Shown here one piece after another: positions 1 through 9,100 of a DNA stretch of 64,000 bases. Location of the stretch: assembly GCF_001884235.1 (NCBI RefSeq), contig NZ_MAOI01000123.1, forward strand, positions 62,001-126,000. The letters are read 5' to 3'. Every line of letters begins with the position of its first letter. The stretch's first letter is position 1. The translations under genes were made by a program, and so were the position numbers. The DNA comes from Bacillus paramycoides (lineage in GTDB: Bacteria; Bacillota; Bacilli; Bacillales; Bacillaceae_G). The notes beneath the pieces are model-generated. The model was not told where the DNA came from. It saw only the letters and a list, made by a program, of their open reading frames with translations, and did not search any database.

Positions 1-673
1 TCTTTTTCGTTCTTTCATTATCCTTAGATTTATTACCGTCTGCTTTTTCTGTTTTCCCTTTTGTCATTTCTTTTAACTGCTTATCAATTTCTTCTTTATC
101 TGTTACCCATTCATCTAACATTAATGTGTAATCTTTATCATATTTTTCATTTGTATCTTCTACAACAAGAGCACCATACAAACCTCTATCTAGCTGATTT
201 ACAGAATCTTGATGCGAGTGATACCAATACGTTCCTGGTACGTTTGCTTCGAATTCATAGATGAAACTTTTTCCAGACTCAACCGCATCTTGTGTCACGC
301 CTGGAATTCCATCCATGTTATTCGGAACAGGATACCCATGCCAATGAATAGATACAGGTGCAGATAATTCATTTTTTAATGTCACTTTAACCTTTTCACC
401 TTTTTTCACCCTAATTTCCGGCCCAGGAGATGAACCATTAAATGTCCAGACTGGAGCAATAACACCATTACTTAGCTTTTGCTTTTCTTCTTTCGCTATT
501 AAAATGACTTCTGGTCCTTTTACAACTTTCAATGGTTTTGTAGCCGTTTCAGTCTGTTCTGCTTTTTTATCATTCATATTTTTATGATCATTTGTTATAT
601 TTGTGGTCGCAGAACATGCAGTAATTAAAGATATTACAGAGACTATAACTGCTGTTAATACAAATCTCTTCAT
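1..673 (-). CDS. multicopper oxidase lipoprotein, 5' part (runs off window)
   Basis: The reading frame opens at an ATG at 673 and stays open to the window edge, so only about 224 N-terminal residues are seen. It begins with a lipoprotein signal peptide ending in a lipobox (SLITACS), followed by a polar linker. The cupredoxin domain shows the type 2/type 3 copper motifs HWHG and, about 40 residues later, HSHQ, the first two of the four His motifs of laccase-type multicopper oxidases. The remaining copper sites would lie beyond position 1. Such enzymes oxidise Cu(I), Mn or phenolics at the outer face of the membrane; the substrate cannot be told from this part. An AGGGAGG-like ribosome site precedes the start. 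Confidence 0.85.
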   Translation of the reverse strand, partial: MKRFVLTAVIVSVISLITACSATTNITNDHKNMNDKKAEQTETATKPLKVVKGPEVILIAKEEKQKLSNGVIAPVWTFNGSSPGPEIRVKKGEKVKVTLKNELSAPVSIHWHGYPVPNNMDGIPGVTQDAVESGKSFIYEFEANVPGTYWYHSHQDSVNQLDRGLYGALVVEDTNEKYDKDYTLMLDEWVTDKEEIDKQLKEMTKGKTEKADGNKSKDNERTKK

Positions 674-750
674 GGTAAATCCCTCCTTTTTCTATTTCAA
701 AATCATTATAGAAGATGATTTTCAAGAAAATATGGAGATGTAAAATGAAC

Positions 751-782
751 AAAATAAAAAGGCACCCAAAATTGAGCGCCTC
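751..782 (-). terminator. intrinsic terminator of the M24B aminopeptidase gene
   Basis: Read on the minus strand, an 8-bp stem with two G-U pairs (AGGCGCTC/GGGTGCCT, loop AATTTT) is followed by TTTTTATTTT. It lies just after the stop codon at 792. Confidence 0.75.
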
Positions 783-791
783 TTCTAATTA

Positions 792-2075
792 TTATTTCGT
801 AACAACTTCATCTTCTTTTACATTCACATTATTTTCTCTCATAAACTCTTCAATCTCTTCAACTTCTCTAATGATATCTTTTGACAAGTTTTCATACCCA
901 TCCTTTGTTACAAGAATATCATCTTCAATACGAATTCCAATTGATTCTTCTTCAATATATAGACCCGGTTCAATCGTAATGACCATACCTTCTTCTAATA
1001 CTCTATCTTTATATGTTCCTACATCATGCGTATCTAAACCAAGGAAGTGGCTGACACCATGATAATAATATTTAGTTAATTCCTCGTCTTCTTGAATTAA
1101 ACCAATTGCTTTACATTCTTCTGCTAGCACTTTTTTTGTATGTTCATTTAATGCAGCGAATTTTAAACCTGGCTTAATAAGTTCCGTTGTTTCTTTTAAT
1201 GCTTTTAACACTATATTATATATTTGTTTTTGGCGACTAGAGAATGTTCCAGTAGCTGGGAATGTGTAACTAATATCAGCATTATAGTAGTCTTTTTGAG
1301 CACCTAAATCGAGCAGTACTAAATCACTTTGCCCCACTTTTGCATCATTATCTTCATAATGCAACACAGTAGCATTTTTACCGCTCGCCAAAATTGTATT
1401 AAACGCATGATGTTTAATACCAGATGATTTCAGCGTAAAATCAAAATGAGCTTCTAATTCATATTCCATCATATCTGCTTTTGCATGCTTCAGTACGTTA
1501 TAAATGCCCTCTTTAGTAACAGCAATAGCTTCTTTTATGATTTCAATTTCTTCTTCTGTTTTAAACACTCGTAATTCACAAATGTTCGGATAAACATTTC
1601 CGATTGTAATGTGAGGATATTGTTCTCTTACATGTTTAGCAAACGCTAACGTTTTCGTCTCTATACCTTTCCACTCACGAAGCTCCAAATCTAAATTCAC
1701 ATGTTTCACATTTTCGGTGAAAAGTGTATTTGACATTGTTTTTTCAAAGCTCTCTATATATACAACTTTCTTTATACCTGATAATTTCTCTGCTTCTTCT
1801 TTAGAAACTGTTTTTCCAACCCACTTCTCAAGCACTGGATCTGATTTTTCAATGAAAAGAGTCTCTTCTACACTATTCCCAAACTTTTTTAGCATGAAAA
1901 TAACATTTGGCTCATTGATTCCCGTTAAGTAGTAAAAATTACGATTCGGTACAAATTTATAATGTGCATCAGCTGACATATGAGGTGCTTGTCCCGCAAA
2001 TAAAATAGTAATACATTCCTCCGGTAATGTTTTTACTAATCGTTCTCTATTTTGAGTAAAAAATGTTGACTTCAT
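792..2075 (-). CDS. pepP: M24B family Xaa-Pro aminopeptidase
   Basis: This 427-residue protein should remove N-terminal residues that precede proline. Residues 1-140 look like the AMP_N domain (MSADAHYKF, YYLTGINEP). The C-terminal pita-bread metallopeptidase domain carries the expected metal-binding sequence series: DLGAQKDYYNADISYTFP (two Asp ligands), GVSHFLGLDTHD (His), ITIEPGLYI (Glu) and GIRIEDD (Glu). All five ligands appear present, so the enzyme should be a dinuclear metal enzyme. The start is an ATG preceded by AGGGGGA. It is a single-gene unit with its own terminator. Several M24B paralogues exist in this group, so the symbol is less certain than the family. Confidence 0.88.
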   Translation of the reverse strand: MKSTFFTQNRERLVKTLPEECITILFAGQAPHMSADAHYKFVPNRNFYYLTGINEPNVIFMLKKFGNSVEETLFIEKSDPVLEKWVGKTVSKEEAEKLSGIKKVVYIESFEKTMSNTLFTENVKHVNLDLELREWKGIETKTLAFAKHVREQYPHITIGNVYPNICELRVFKTEEEIEIIKEAIAVTKEGIYNVLKHAKADMMEYELEAHFDFTLKSSGIKHHAFNTILASGKNATVLHYEDNDAKVGQSDLVLLDLGAQKDYYNADISYTFPATGTFSSRQKQIYNIVLKALKETTELIKPGLKFAALNEHTKKVLAEECKAIGLIQEDEELTKYYYHGVSHFLGLDTHDVGTYKDRVLEEGMVITIEPGLYIEEESIGIRIEDDILVTKDGYENLSKDIIREVEEIEEFMRENNVNVKEDEVVTK

Positions 2076-2264
2076 AATAATCCCCCTAACGTTCTATGTA
2101 TGCTTTTAAAACTAATTGGCCTCTGTTATTCATTTTATTATTGTTATAATTTTTCGTCAATTTTTAACCCATTTGTAGATGATGTTGACATAACAAACTA
2201 TACGAGTTAAAATAACTATAAATTAGTAAGTAACTAATTTAATTTAAAATAAGAGGTGAGCAAA

Positions 2265-2495
2265 ATGAAAAACATTTTATTCCGTATTAACGAATTAGCA
2301 AAAAAAGAAAAAACTTTAGGATTAAATAGTGCAGAAAAAAAAGAGCAACAAACGCTAAGAAAAAGCTATACGAAAGAATTTCGCGGAAGTTTAGATTCCA
2401 TTTTATTAAATACAAAAATTGTAGATCCTAGCGGCGAGAACGTTACTCCTATTGCTTTACAGCATGCCCAAGACCGTTTGAAATTCAGCGAATGA
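2265..2495 (+). CDS. DUF896 (UPF0291) family small protein
   Basis: This is a 76-residue, highly charged protein with the DUF896 pattern (RINELAKKEK, GLNSAEKKEQQTLRKSY, FRGSL near the middle, VTPIALQ near the end). The family includes YnzC of B. subtilis, a small helical protein of unknown biochemical role. I chose the ATG at 2265 because AGAGGTG sits correctly before it; the in-frame GTG at 2256 lies inside that ribosome site. The gene is alone on the plus strand and converges on ccdC through a shared terminator. Confidence 0.85.
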   Translation: MKNILFRINELAKKEKTLGLNSAEKKEQQTLRKSYTKEFRGSLDSILLNTKIVDPSGENVTPIALQHAQDRLKFSE

Positions 2496-2528
2496 GCTCC
2501 GCGTTAAAGAATACATTCAATAAAACAT

Positions 2529-2572
2529 AAAAAGAGCTGGAATTCCTATATAGAAATTCCAGCTCTTTTTAT
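2529..2572. terminator. bidirectional terminator between DUF896 gene and ccdC
   Basis: A long perfect stem (AAAAAGAGCTGGAATT / AATTCCAGCTCTTTTT) has A/T runs on both sides. The ccdC stop codon (2546-2548) lies within the hairpin, so the last bases of ccdC form part of its own terminator. Confidence 0.85.
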
Positions 2573-3037
2573 TGTCTTTTCTAATTTAGTATACGAGCGA
2601 TACATAGCAATTCTCCACGATACAATCATCGCAAAGGCAAGTAAGAAAAACATCCCGCTTAATTGCGCTAAATCAATCGATTGACTTAAATATGATTTTA
2701 ATGCTACCCGTACAGCTAATAAACCAACTAAAATAAATATGAACGCTTTTGACGGTTTCATATATATCTCTTCGCCTTTTATTTCAAACTTAGTTGTTTT
2801 AATAAGAAATATAGAGAAAATAAGTCCTACGCTAATTGCCTCTACTATTTCTAACGATGTTAACCGAAACTCTGGTAAGAAGTACATCGATGCGCCCGTA
2901 CTCATAAAGATTGGCGGTAATATAATTTTCTTTTTCGTTACCGGTTTTTTCGCTGACTTAAATCGAAGAAACATCACTCCAACGGCCATACAAACTGCTA
3001 CGATACTTGATAAAAGTGCTAAACTCATATTCTCCAC
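2546..3037 (-). CDS. ccdC: CcdC family membrane protein (DUF1453)
   Basis: This 163-residue protein has about four or five hydrophobic segments and conserved stretches typical of the CcdC/DUF1453 family (PPIFMSTGASMYF, a KGEEIYM loop, and a C-terminal AMIVSWRIAMYRSYT). In B. subtilis ccdC lies by ccdA, a thiol-redox membrane protein for cytochrome c maturation, but its own role is not settled. Here no ccdA is adjacent. The gene ends inside a bidirectional terminator and is followed upstream, on the same strand, by a DUF2871 membrane protein gene only a few bases away, suggesting co-transcription. Confidence 0.75.
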   Translation of the reverse strand: MENMSLALLSSIVAVCMAVGVMFLRFKSAKKPVTKKKIILPPIFMSTGASMYFLPEFRLTSLEIVEAISVGLIFSIFLIKTTKFEIKGEEIYMKPSKAFIFILVGLLAVRVALKSYLSQSIDLAQLSGMFFLLAFAMIVSWRIAMYRSYTKLEKTIKRAGISI

Positions 3038-3043
3038 TCCTAT

Positions 3044-3439
3044 CTATTTAAACGACTTTTTTAGCAAAATCATAAACCAAACAAGCCCGACACTAATAAT
3101 GACATGAGCTAATCCAGCCATATGGCTTAAACCGTTAAAGTCCGTTCCGTTTACTTGTAGAAGACCTCTAAATACCATTGTAGCGATAGTAAAAATTAAT
3201 CCTGCATTATAAACAACAAACCATGCGCGGAAGCTTTTTGTTTCTTGTACATGAAACACTTTAAATAAAGCTAAAGCAACCAAAAAGAATATGAATCCTA
3301 ATACTAATACGTGCGTATGCACTAGCTGTAACATAGTGGATCCTTTAATTCCTTGTGCTTTTGTATACTCTCTTGCAAATACACCTGATAATAAGCCAAT
3401 AATTAAGTACATGAATGCTGCATTATATAATTTCTTCAT
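3044..3439 (-). CDS. DUF2871 family membrane protein
   Basis: This is a protein of about 131 residues with four predicted membrane helices and the family features LVHTHVLVLGFIFFL and MAGLAHVIISVGLVWF. The conserved His residues within the helices recall haem-copper-oxidase-related small membrane proteins, but no function is established. I place the start at the ATG at 3439, which follows CAGGAGGA at ideal spacing; the longer frame starting at 3466 has no ribosome site. The stop is 6 bp before the ccdC start, so the two are probably one operon. Confidence 0.75.
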   Translation of the reverse strand: MKKLYNAAFMYLIIGLLSGVFAREYTKAQGIKGSTMLQLVHTHVLVLGFIFFLVALALFKVFHVQETKSFRAWFVVYNAGLIFTIATMVFRGLLQVNGTDFNGLSHMAGLAHVIISVGLVWFMILLKKSFK

Positions 3440-3556
3440 TATATTCCTCCTGCTGTAGAACGACAATTAATATCGTCACTTTCCATATTCGCTGCAATCA
3501 TTTTACTCAAAGTTTATGAACGGAATATGAACAGAATATTACATTGTTCTTTTTAT

Positions 3557-3603
3557 ACAAAAAAAGACCTTCCACAACTGTTGATTGTGGAAGGCCCTTT
3601 TTA
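3557..3603 (-). terminator. terminator of the deoC-nupC-pdp-cdd operon
   Basis: GGCCTTCCACAA pairs with TTGTGGAAGG around a short loop, followed on the minus strand by TCTTTTTTTG. It sits a few bases after the cdd stop codon. Confidence 0.85.
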
Positions 3604-3605
3604 TC

Positions 3606-4013
<408 letters not shown>

Positions 4014-4034
4014 TCAAAGTAAATGTAATTATGA

Positions 4035-5336
4035 TTAATCAGTAATAACTGTATGAACTAATTTAGGAGCCACTGCTGTTTCAGAGATAGAAATGTTTTC
4101 ATAAATTTTAGCTTTTACATCTTCTACATTTTCACGATTTGCATAGATTGTTACGAATGGCTCGCCTTCTTTTACTTCATCGCCAACTTTTTTACGTAAC
4201 ATTAAACCTACAGCTAAATCGATTTCATCTTCTTTCGTTGCACGGCCTGCACCAAGTAACATAGCTGCGATACCGATTTCATCTGCAACAATGTTTGAAA
4301 TAACACCTGAAGTTTTAGCAGGTACATCAATTACATACTTCGCCTGTGGCATTTTTTCTGGATTATCTACAATCGAGCTGTCTCCACCTTGATTGCTTAA
4401 GAACTCTTTAAATTTCTCAGTTGCTTTTCCGTTTTTCATAACTTCCAGTAACATTTCACGAGCTTCTTCTAATGTATTGGCTTTTTTCGCAAGTACAACC
4501 ATTTGACTACCTAATACAAGTACTAATTCTGTTAAATCTTCTGGACCTTCACCTTTTAAAGTATCAATTGCTTCCTTCACTTCTAGAGCGTTACCAATCG
4601 CAAAACCAAGAGGTTGTGACATATCTGAAATAACTGCCATCGTTTGACGTCCAACATTATTTCCGATACGTACCATTGCATGTGCTAATTCTTTTGCATC
4701 CTCTTCTGTTTTCATAAATGCTCCTGCACCTGTTTTTACATCAAGTACGATTGCATCGGCGCCAGCTGCAATTTTTTTACTCATAATTGAACTTGCGATT
4801 AGAGGAATTGAGTTTACCGTTCCTGTTACATCACGTAATGCATAGATTTTTTTATCAGCAGGTGTTAAATTTCCAGTTTGTCCGATAACTGCCACTTTGT
4901 CACGGTTTACAATATCAATGAATTGTTCTTTTGTAATTTCAACGTGGAATCCTTCTACTGCTTCTAATTTGTCAATTGTTCCGCCCGTATGTCCTAAACC
5001 ACGGCCAGACATTTTTGCTACTGGTACATCTAAAGCAGCAACTAATGGTCCTAATACTAATGTTGTTGTATCACCAACACCGCCAGTTGAATGCTTATCT
5101 ACTTTAATGCCTTCAATTGCTGATAAGTCGATAGTTTCTCCAGACTCAACCATTGCCATTGTTAAGTCTGCACGTTCACGATCCGTCATATCCTGGAAGA
5201 AGATTGCCATTGCAAGTGCACTCACTTGATAATCAGGAATACTTCCGTCTGTATAACCATTAATAAAGAAATTAATTTCTTCAGTCGTTAATTCTTTTCC
5301 ATCACGTTTTTTCGCAATAATATCTACCATTCTCAT
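4035..5336 (-). CDS. pdp: pyrimidine-nucleoside phosphorylase
   Basis: This is a 433-residue protein of the thymidine/pyrimidine nucleoside phosphorylase family. It splits uridine, thymidine or deoxyuridine with phosphate to give base and (deoxy)ribose 1-phosphate. The signature [13 protein letters not shown], the glycine-rich [18 protein letters not shown] and the [10 protein letters not shown] stretch are intact. The C-terminal domain ([26 protein letters not shown]) is complete. I prefer the ATG at 5336 (MRMVDI) because GGTGAT lies just before it; an in-frame ATG at 5348 has the SD too close and would add four residues. Confidence 0.93.
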   Translation of the reverse strand: MRMVDIIAKKRDGKELTTEEINFFINGYTDGSIPDYQVSALAMAIFFQDMTDRERADLTMAMVESGETIDLSAIEGIKVDKHSTGGVGDTTTLVLGPLVAALDVPVAKMSGRGLGHTGGTIDKLEAVEGFHVEITKEQFIDIVNRDKVAVIGQTGNLTPADKKIYALRDVTGTVNSIPLIASSIMSKKIAAGADAIVLDVKTGAGAFMKTEEDAKELAHAMVRIGNNVGRQTMAVISDMSQPLGFAIGNALEVKEAIDTLKGEGPEDLTELVLVLGSQMVVLAKKANTLEEAREMLLEVMKNGKATEKFKEFLSNQGGDSSIVDNPEKMPQAKYVIDVPAKTSGVISNIVADEIGIAAMLLGAGRATKEDEIDLAVGLMLRKKVGDEVKEGEPFVTIYANRENVEDVKAKIYENISISETAVAPKLVHTVITD

Positions 5337-5372
5337 TACAATCACCATTCCTTTTCATATTATATGAATCTA

Positions 5373-6554
5373 TTAAAATAGTAAGCCAACAACCGTCGCT
5401 GATAAGAAACTTACTAATGTTGCACCGAAAAGTAATTTCAAGCCGAATCTTGCGACTACGTTCCCCTGTTTTTCATTTAAGCTTTTCACTGCTCCTGCAA
5501 TAATTCCAATTGAAGAGAAGTTTGCAAATGAAACTAAGAATACAGATATAATCGCTGTTGTTCTAGCTGAGAAATTAAAGTTTCCTTGTGCTAAATCTGT
5601 CATCGCTACAAATTCATTTGATACAAGTTTTGTCGCCATAATATTGCCGGCATTAACTGCTTCATGCCACGGAACGCCCATAATAAATGCAAATGGTGCA
5701 AATACATAACCAAGAATTTCTTGGAATGAGATACCGATTACACCTTTAAATAATGCATTAATAAAGGCAATCAGAGCAACGAAGCCAACTAACATAGCTG
5801 CTACTGTAATCGCAACTTTAAATCCATCTATAATATATTCCCCTAATACTTCAAAAAAGGTCTTTTTCTCTTCTTCTTGTACTTCTAACATATCTTCTTC
5901 TTCAGTAACCTCATATGGGTTAATAATAGAAGCAATTATAAAACCACCAAATAAGTTAAGTACTAAAGCGGTTACTACATATTGCGGCTTCAATAAAACC
6001 ATGTACGATCCAACGATAGACATTGAAACTGTAGACATTGCGGATGCACATAAAGTGTACATTCTTTTTTCTGGCAATAATCCTAGTTGTTTTTTTACTG
6101 AAATAAACACTTCAGATTGTCCTAAAATTGCAGAAGCTACCGCATTATATGACTCAAGTTTCCCCATACCGTTTACTTTACTTAAAGCTAGACCAATATA
6201 CTTCACGATAAAAGGCAGTATTTTAATATGTTGTAAGATACCTATTAACGCTGATATAAATACAATTGGCATTAATACCCCTAAAAAGAATGAAAACTCT
6301 TTTTGATTTACTAATCCACCAAATACGAAATTAACACCATCAGCGGCATACTTTAATAATTCTCCAAAACCATCAGCGATTCCGCTAATTAATATATTCC
6401 CAATACTCGTATTTAATAATAAAAATCCCAAAATGAATTGTAATATAACCATCGTTATGATTGGGCGAAATTTGACTTTCTTTTTATCATTACTAGCAAG
6501 CCAAGCGATACCTAAAATCAATACGAGGCCTAAAACACCGATTAAGTATTTCAT
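5373..6554 (-). CDS. nupC: nucleoside transporter, CNT family
   Basis: This 393-residue polytopic membrane protein is a concentrative nucleoside transporter, importing nucleosides with protons or sodium. The family motifs are present: [22 protein letters not shown] and [15 protein letters not shown]. It lies between deoC and pdp, so uptake, cleavage and aldol breakdown of deoxynucleosides are encoded together. The intergenic stretch upstream contains a 13-bp perfect inverted repeat (6605-6642). Confidence 0.92.
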   Translation of the reverse strand: MKYLIGVLGLVLILGIAWLASNDKKKVKFRPIITMVILQFILGFLLLNTSIGNILISGIADGFGELLKYAADGVNFVFGGLVNQKEFSFFLGVLMPIVFISALIGILQHIKILPFIVKYIGLALSKVNGMGKLESYNAVASAILGQSEVFISVKKQLGLLPEKRMYTLCASAMSTVSMSIVGSYMVLLKPQYVVTALVLNLFGGFIIASIINPYEVTEEEDMLEVQEEEKKTFFEVLGEYIIDGFKVAITVAAMLVGFVALIAFINALFKGVIGISFQEILGYVFAPFAFIMGVPWHEAVNAGNIMATKLVSNEFVAMTDLAQGNFNFSARTTAIISVFLVSFANFSSIGIIAGAVKSLNEKQGNVVARFGLKLLFGATLVSFLSATVVGLLF

Positions 6555-6604
6555 AAGCCGTCTCCTCCCATTCGTATCCGCTTACATTTTTTTCAATTGT
6601 TAAA

Positions 6605-6642
6605 GCAATAGATACACTTTACTTTAAAGGTGTATCTATTGC
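6605..6642 (-). repeat. perfect inverted repeat between deoC and nupC
   Basis: GCAATAGATACAC (6605-6617) is exactly repeated in inverse at 6630-6642, with a 12-nt loop. On the minus strand the stem is followed only by CTTTAACA, so it would be a weak terminator. I infer an mRNA stability or processing stem, or a partial attenuator that lowers expression of nupC-pdp-cdd relative to deoC. Confidence 0.6.
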
Positions 6643-6660
6643 TCTTTACTTCATTATTAA

Positions 6661-7332
6661 TTAGTAGTTATCTGTAGCACCTTTTGCATCATTTAATACG
6701 ATTGCAACACTAGCACTTGCTCCAACGCGAGAAGCTCCAGCAGCTACCATTTTATCTGCATCTTCACGTGTACGAACGCCACCAGATGCTTTTACACCAA
6801 CATTTGGTCCAACTGTTTTACGCATTAATGCGATATCTTCTGCAGTTGCTCCGCCAGTTGAGAATCCAGTTGAAGTTTTTACGAAATCAGCACCAGCTTT
6901 CACTGATAATTCACAAGCACGAACTTTTTCTTCGTCTGTTAGAAGGCAAGTTTCAATAATAACTTTTACAAGAGCTTTTCCTTTCGCTGCTTGTACTACT
7001 TCATAAATATCTTTTTCAACAAGTTCATTGTCGCCATCTTTTAAAGCACCAACGTTGATTACCATATCAACTTCAGTTGCACCTTTTGCGATAGCATCTT
7101 TTGTTTCAAATGCTTTTGTTTCAGTAGTGCTTGCTCCTAATGGGAAACCGATTACAGTACAAACATCTACATCATGTCCAGCTAATTCATCAGCAGCTAG
7201 CTTTACCCATGTAGGATTAATACAAACAGAAGCGAATTTATATTCCTTTGCTTCTTCGATTACTTTCATAACATCTTCTTTTGTAGAATTAGCTTTTAAA
7301 ATTGTATGGTCAATTAACTTTGCAATGTTCAT
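6661..7332 (-). CDS. deoC: deoxyribose-phosphate aldolase
   Basis: This 223-residue class I aldolase cleaves 2-deoxyribose 5-phosphate to glyceraldehyde 3-phosphate and acetaldehyde. The Schiff-base lysine is in FVKTSTGFS, and the other family blocks [22 protein letters not shown] and KVIIETCLL are clear. The ATG at 7332 follows GAGGAGTG at good spacing; a GTG three codons earlier lies within that ribosome site. It is the first gene of the operon. A DeoR-type operator and a sigma-A promoter lie immediately upstream. Confidence 0.95.
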   Translation of the reverse strand: MNIAKLIDHTILKANSTKEDVMKVIEEAKEYKFASVCINPTWVKLAADELAGHDVDVCTVIGFPLGASTTETKAFETKDAIAKGATEVDMVINVGALKDGDNELVEKDIYEVVQAAKGKALVKVIIETCLLTDEEKVRACELSVKAGADFVKTSTGFSTGGATAEDIALMRKTVGPNVGVKASGGVRTREDADKMVAAGASRVGASASVAIVLNDAKGATDNY

Positions 7333-7364
7333 TATCTTCACTCCTCATATCTTTTAACAACTTC

Positions 7365-7393
7365 ATTCTAACTCTTAGTTGAACAAATGTAAA
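7365..7393 (-). promoter_or_regulatory. sigma-A promoter of the deoC operon
   Basis: On the minus strand TTTACA (7393-7388) and TAGAAT (7370-7365) are separated by exactly 17 nt. The DeoR half-site falls in the spacer. Confidence 0.75.
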
Positions 7394-7417
7394 TACACTT
7401 TTGAAATTTTGTTCATT
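7379..7417 (-). promoter_or_regulatory. DeoR operator: palindrome plus half-site
   Basis: On the minus strand AATGAACAAAATTTCAAA (7417-7400) closely matches the palindrome ATTGAACAAAATTTCAAT known upstream of the B. subtilis dra operon. A separate half-site, TTGAACAAAT on the plus strand (7379-7388), falls between -35 and -10, the same two-part layout reported for B. subtilis DeoR. The regulator gene is next door at 7901-8848. Confidence 0.75.
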
Positions 7418-7489
7418 CTTTTCCAAGAAGGAATTTATTGAGATAAATTGAAAATAGTGTAAACTTGTAATTGAAAGGATGTGATCCCC

Positions 7490-7852
7490 TTGTTAAAATC
7501 AAAATTCTTTATATTCACATTGCTAGTATGCACCTTACTATCCATATTTATTTTTCAAAAAAGGGATGTTATTTTCCAAGAAGGTAACCCCATTCCATTT
7601 GCTTTAGCTATGTCTAAAATGGTTATTCACGATAAAGAGATGGTAGAAGTAAGTTCGATAGATGAGCAATCACCATACTTAGTAAAACGAGGAAAAATGG
7701 AACCTTTTATCGAAAAGATGGAACAAGATGGATGGAGTTTTGTAGATAGAGATATTATGGCTAACTCACTAATTTTTGAAAAAGGAGATCAATCAAAGAG
7801 CGTTCCTTACAAATACTTTACAAGGTACTACACATTGATTTATTCATACTAA
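7490..7852 (+). CDS. hypothetical protein with N-terminal membrane anchor
   Basis: I do not recognise this protein of about 120 residues. One hydrophobic segment at the N terminus (FFIFTLLVCTLLSIFIF) suggests a membrane anchor or uncleaved signal, followed by a soluble domain facing outside with no cysteine or known motif. The start is uncertain: TTG at 7490 is spaced 10 nt after AAAGGA, while a GTG at 7481 is too close to it. It lies alone between the divergent deoC operon and convergent deoR, with a shared terminator behind it. Confidence 0.65.
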   Translation: MLKSKFFIFTLLVCTLLSIFIFQKRDVIFQEGNPIPFALAMSKMVIHDKEMVEVSSIDEQSPYLVKRGKMEPFIEKMEQDGWSFVDRDIMANSLIFEKGDQSKSVPYKYFTRYYTLIYSY

Positions 7853-7856
7853 AAAT

Positions 7857-7897
7857 AAAAGGCTTTCTCAAAAGTATCCTTTTGAGAAAGCCTTTTA
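7857..7897. terminator. bidirectional terminator
   Basis: AAAAGGCTTTCTCAAAAG pairs with CTTTTGAGAAAGCCTTTT, with A and T runs on both sides. It serves the small plus-strand gene and deoR. Confidence 0.85.
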
Positions 7898-7900
7898 TTT

Positions 7901-8848
7901 CTAACCTTTTTGATAATGTAACAATTCTTTCGCCGTATGCTGATCTATAATTAGCACATTTGCATACCCACCACTTAACGCTCCATCAATTGCTTTTATT
8001 TTTCTATTACCACCTGCAACTAAAATAGAACGTTTCTTTAACTTTAATTCTTCTAACTCAATTCCAATTGTACGCTGATTAATTTCTTCGCTACTAATAT
8101 TTCCGTCTCCATCAAAGAAACGTGAACAAATGTCACCGACCGCTTGTTTTTTCAGTAAGCTCGTTTCATCCTTATCTAAATATCCTAATCGGAATAATAA
8201 CGCTTCATCACGCACTGTTCCGACAGTGAAAATTGCAATGTTTGCTTGTTTTCCCATTTCGATAATATGATGAATATGTCTATCTTGCTCTACTAATTCT
8301 TTTGTTACCGCATTATCAAATATAACTGGAAGTGGTAGATTTCTTGGCGTCGTTTGAAAAGCATCTGCAAATAAAGCAATTGTCTCATTCGCATATGTAT
8401 TTACACTCGAGTGACTAATGCCACCTTTTAATTGAACAACCTCTACCCCTTTTACATGTTGCGGTACGATTTTTCTAGCGATTTCATACATCGTCATTCC
8501 CCAGCTAACACCAACGATATCACCGTTTTCAACTGTCTTTTCCATATACTCAGCAGCATATTTACTAATGTACTCCGTAATCGTTGCATATTCTGGTACA
8601 GGAGAAAATACAACATGAGCCTCTAACAAATTATACTTTTCTTTAAGTAAATTCCCTACGTTATCTAAATCAGCAAATGGATCAGCTATACTAATTTGAA
8701 CAAACCCTTTTTCTTTTGCATACTTTAATAATCTAGAAATCGTAGGTCTTGAAATATTTAATTTATTAGCAATTTCTTGCTGACTATAATCTGATTGATA
8801 ATATAATCTTGCAACTTCGACACTTAATTGTTGTTTATCTTTATCCAT
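7901..8848 (-). CDS. deoR: deoxyribonucleoside regulator, SorC/DeoR family
   Basis: This 315-residue transcriptional regulator has an N-terminal helix-turn-helix (YYQSDYSQQEIANKLNISRPTISRLLKYAKEKGF, residues 17-51) and a SorC-type sugar-binding domain (residues 60-310) with GVSWGMTMYEIA, FTVGTVRD and GGNRKIKAI. In B. subtilis the homologue represses dra-nupC-pdp and is relieved by deoxyribose 5-phosphate. The nearby operator supports the same role here. It is transcribed on the same strand as, but separately from, the operon it should control. Confidence 0.9.
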   Translation of the reverse strand: MDKDKQQLSVEVARLYYQSDYSQQEIANKLNISRPTISRLLKYAKEKGFVQISIADPFADLDNVGNLLKEKYNLLEAHVVFSPVPEYATITEYISKYAAEYMEKTVENGDIVGVSWGMTMYEIARKIVPQHVKGVEVVQLKGGISHSSVNTYANETIALFADAFQTTPRNLPLPVIFDNAVTKELVEQDRHIHHIIEMGKQANIAIFTVGTVRDEALLFRLGYLDKDETSLLKKQAVGDICSRFFDGDGNISSEEINQRTIGIELEELKLKKRSILVAGGNRKIKAIDGALSGGYANVLIIDQHTAKELLHYQKG

Positions 8849-8941
8849 AGTAACTAATTACATATCCTTTCCTGTATTTCCCTTTCGTTACAAGCATTAT
8901 ACAGCTTTATGCAAGAAATTTCGACTAATGAACAATAAAAA

Positions 8942-8995
8942 ATAAAGGGATGTCCCCTAAGTCGAAGTTTTTGACTAGGTTACATCCCTTTTTAG
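8942..8995 (-). terminator. terminator downstream of the nhe operon
   Basis: AAAGGGATGT pairs with ACATCCCTTT around a loop that contains its own small stem (GTCGAAGTTTTTGAC). Runs of T/A occur on both sides. It is about 105 bp after the nheC stop codon and before deoR. Confidence 0.7.
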
Positions 8996-9100
8996 AACCG
9001 TACCAAAGTAAATGAAATTATATCAAAGGTTTTTCAAATATATCGACTTATCAACAAATAATGACAAAAATAGCACCTGTATTATAATTCGGCTAAAACT

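Noticed and set aside
715-1062. Plus-strand frame overlapping the aminopeptidase gene
   Set aside because: It is rich in Ser and Ile, as expected for an antisense shadow of the M24B gene, and includes that gene's terminator.
5337-5348. Longer N terminus for pdp
   Set aside because: The upstream ATG leaves no room for a ribosome site, and the shorter start matches known Pdp proteins.
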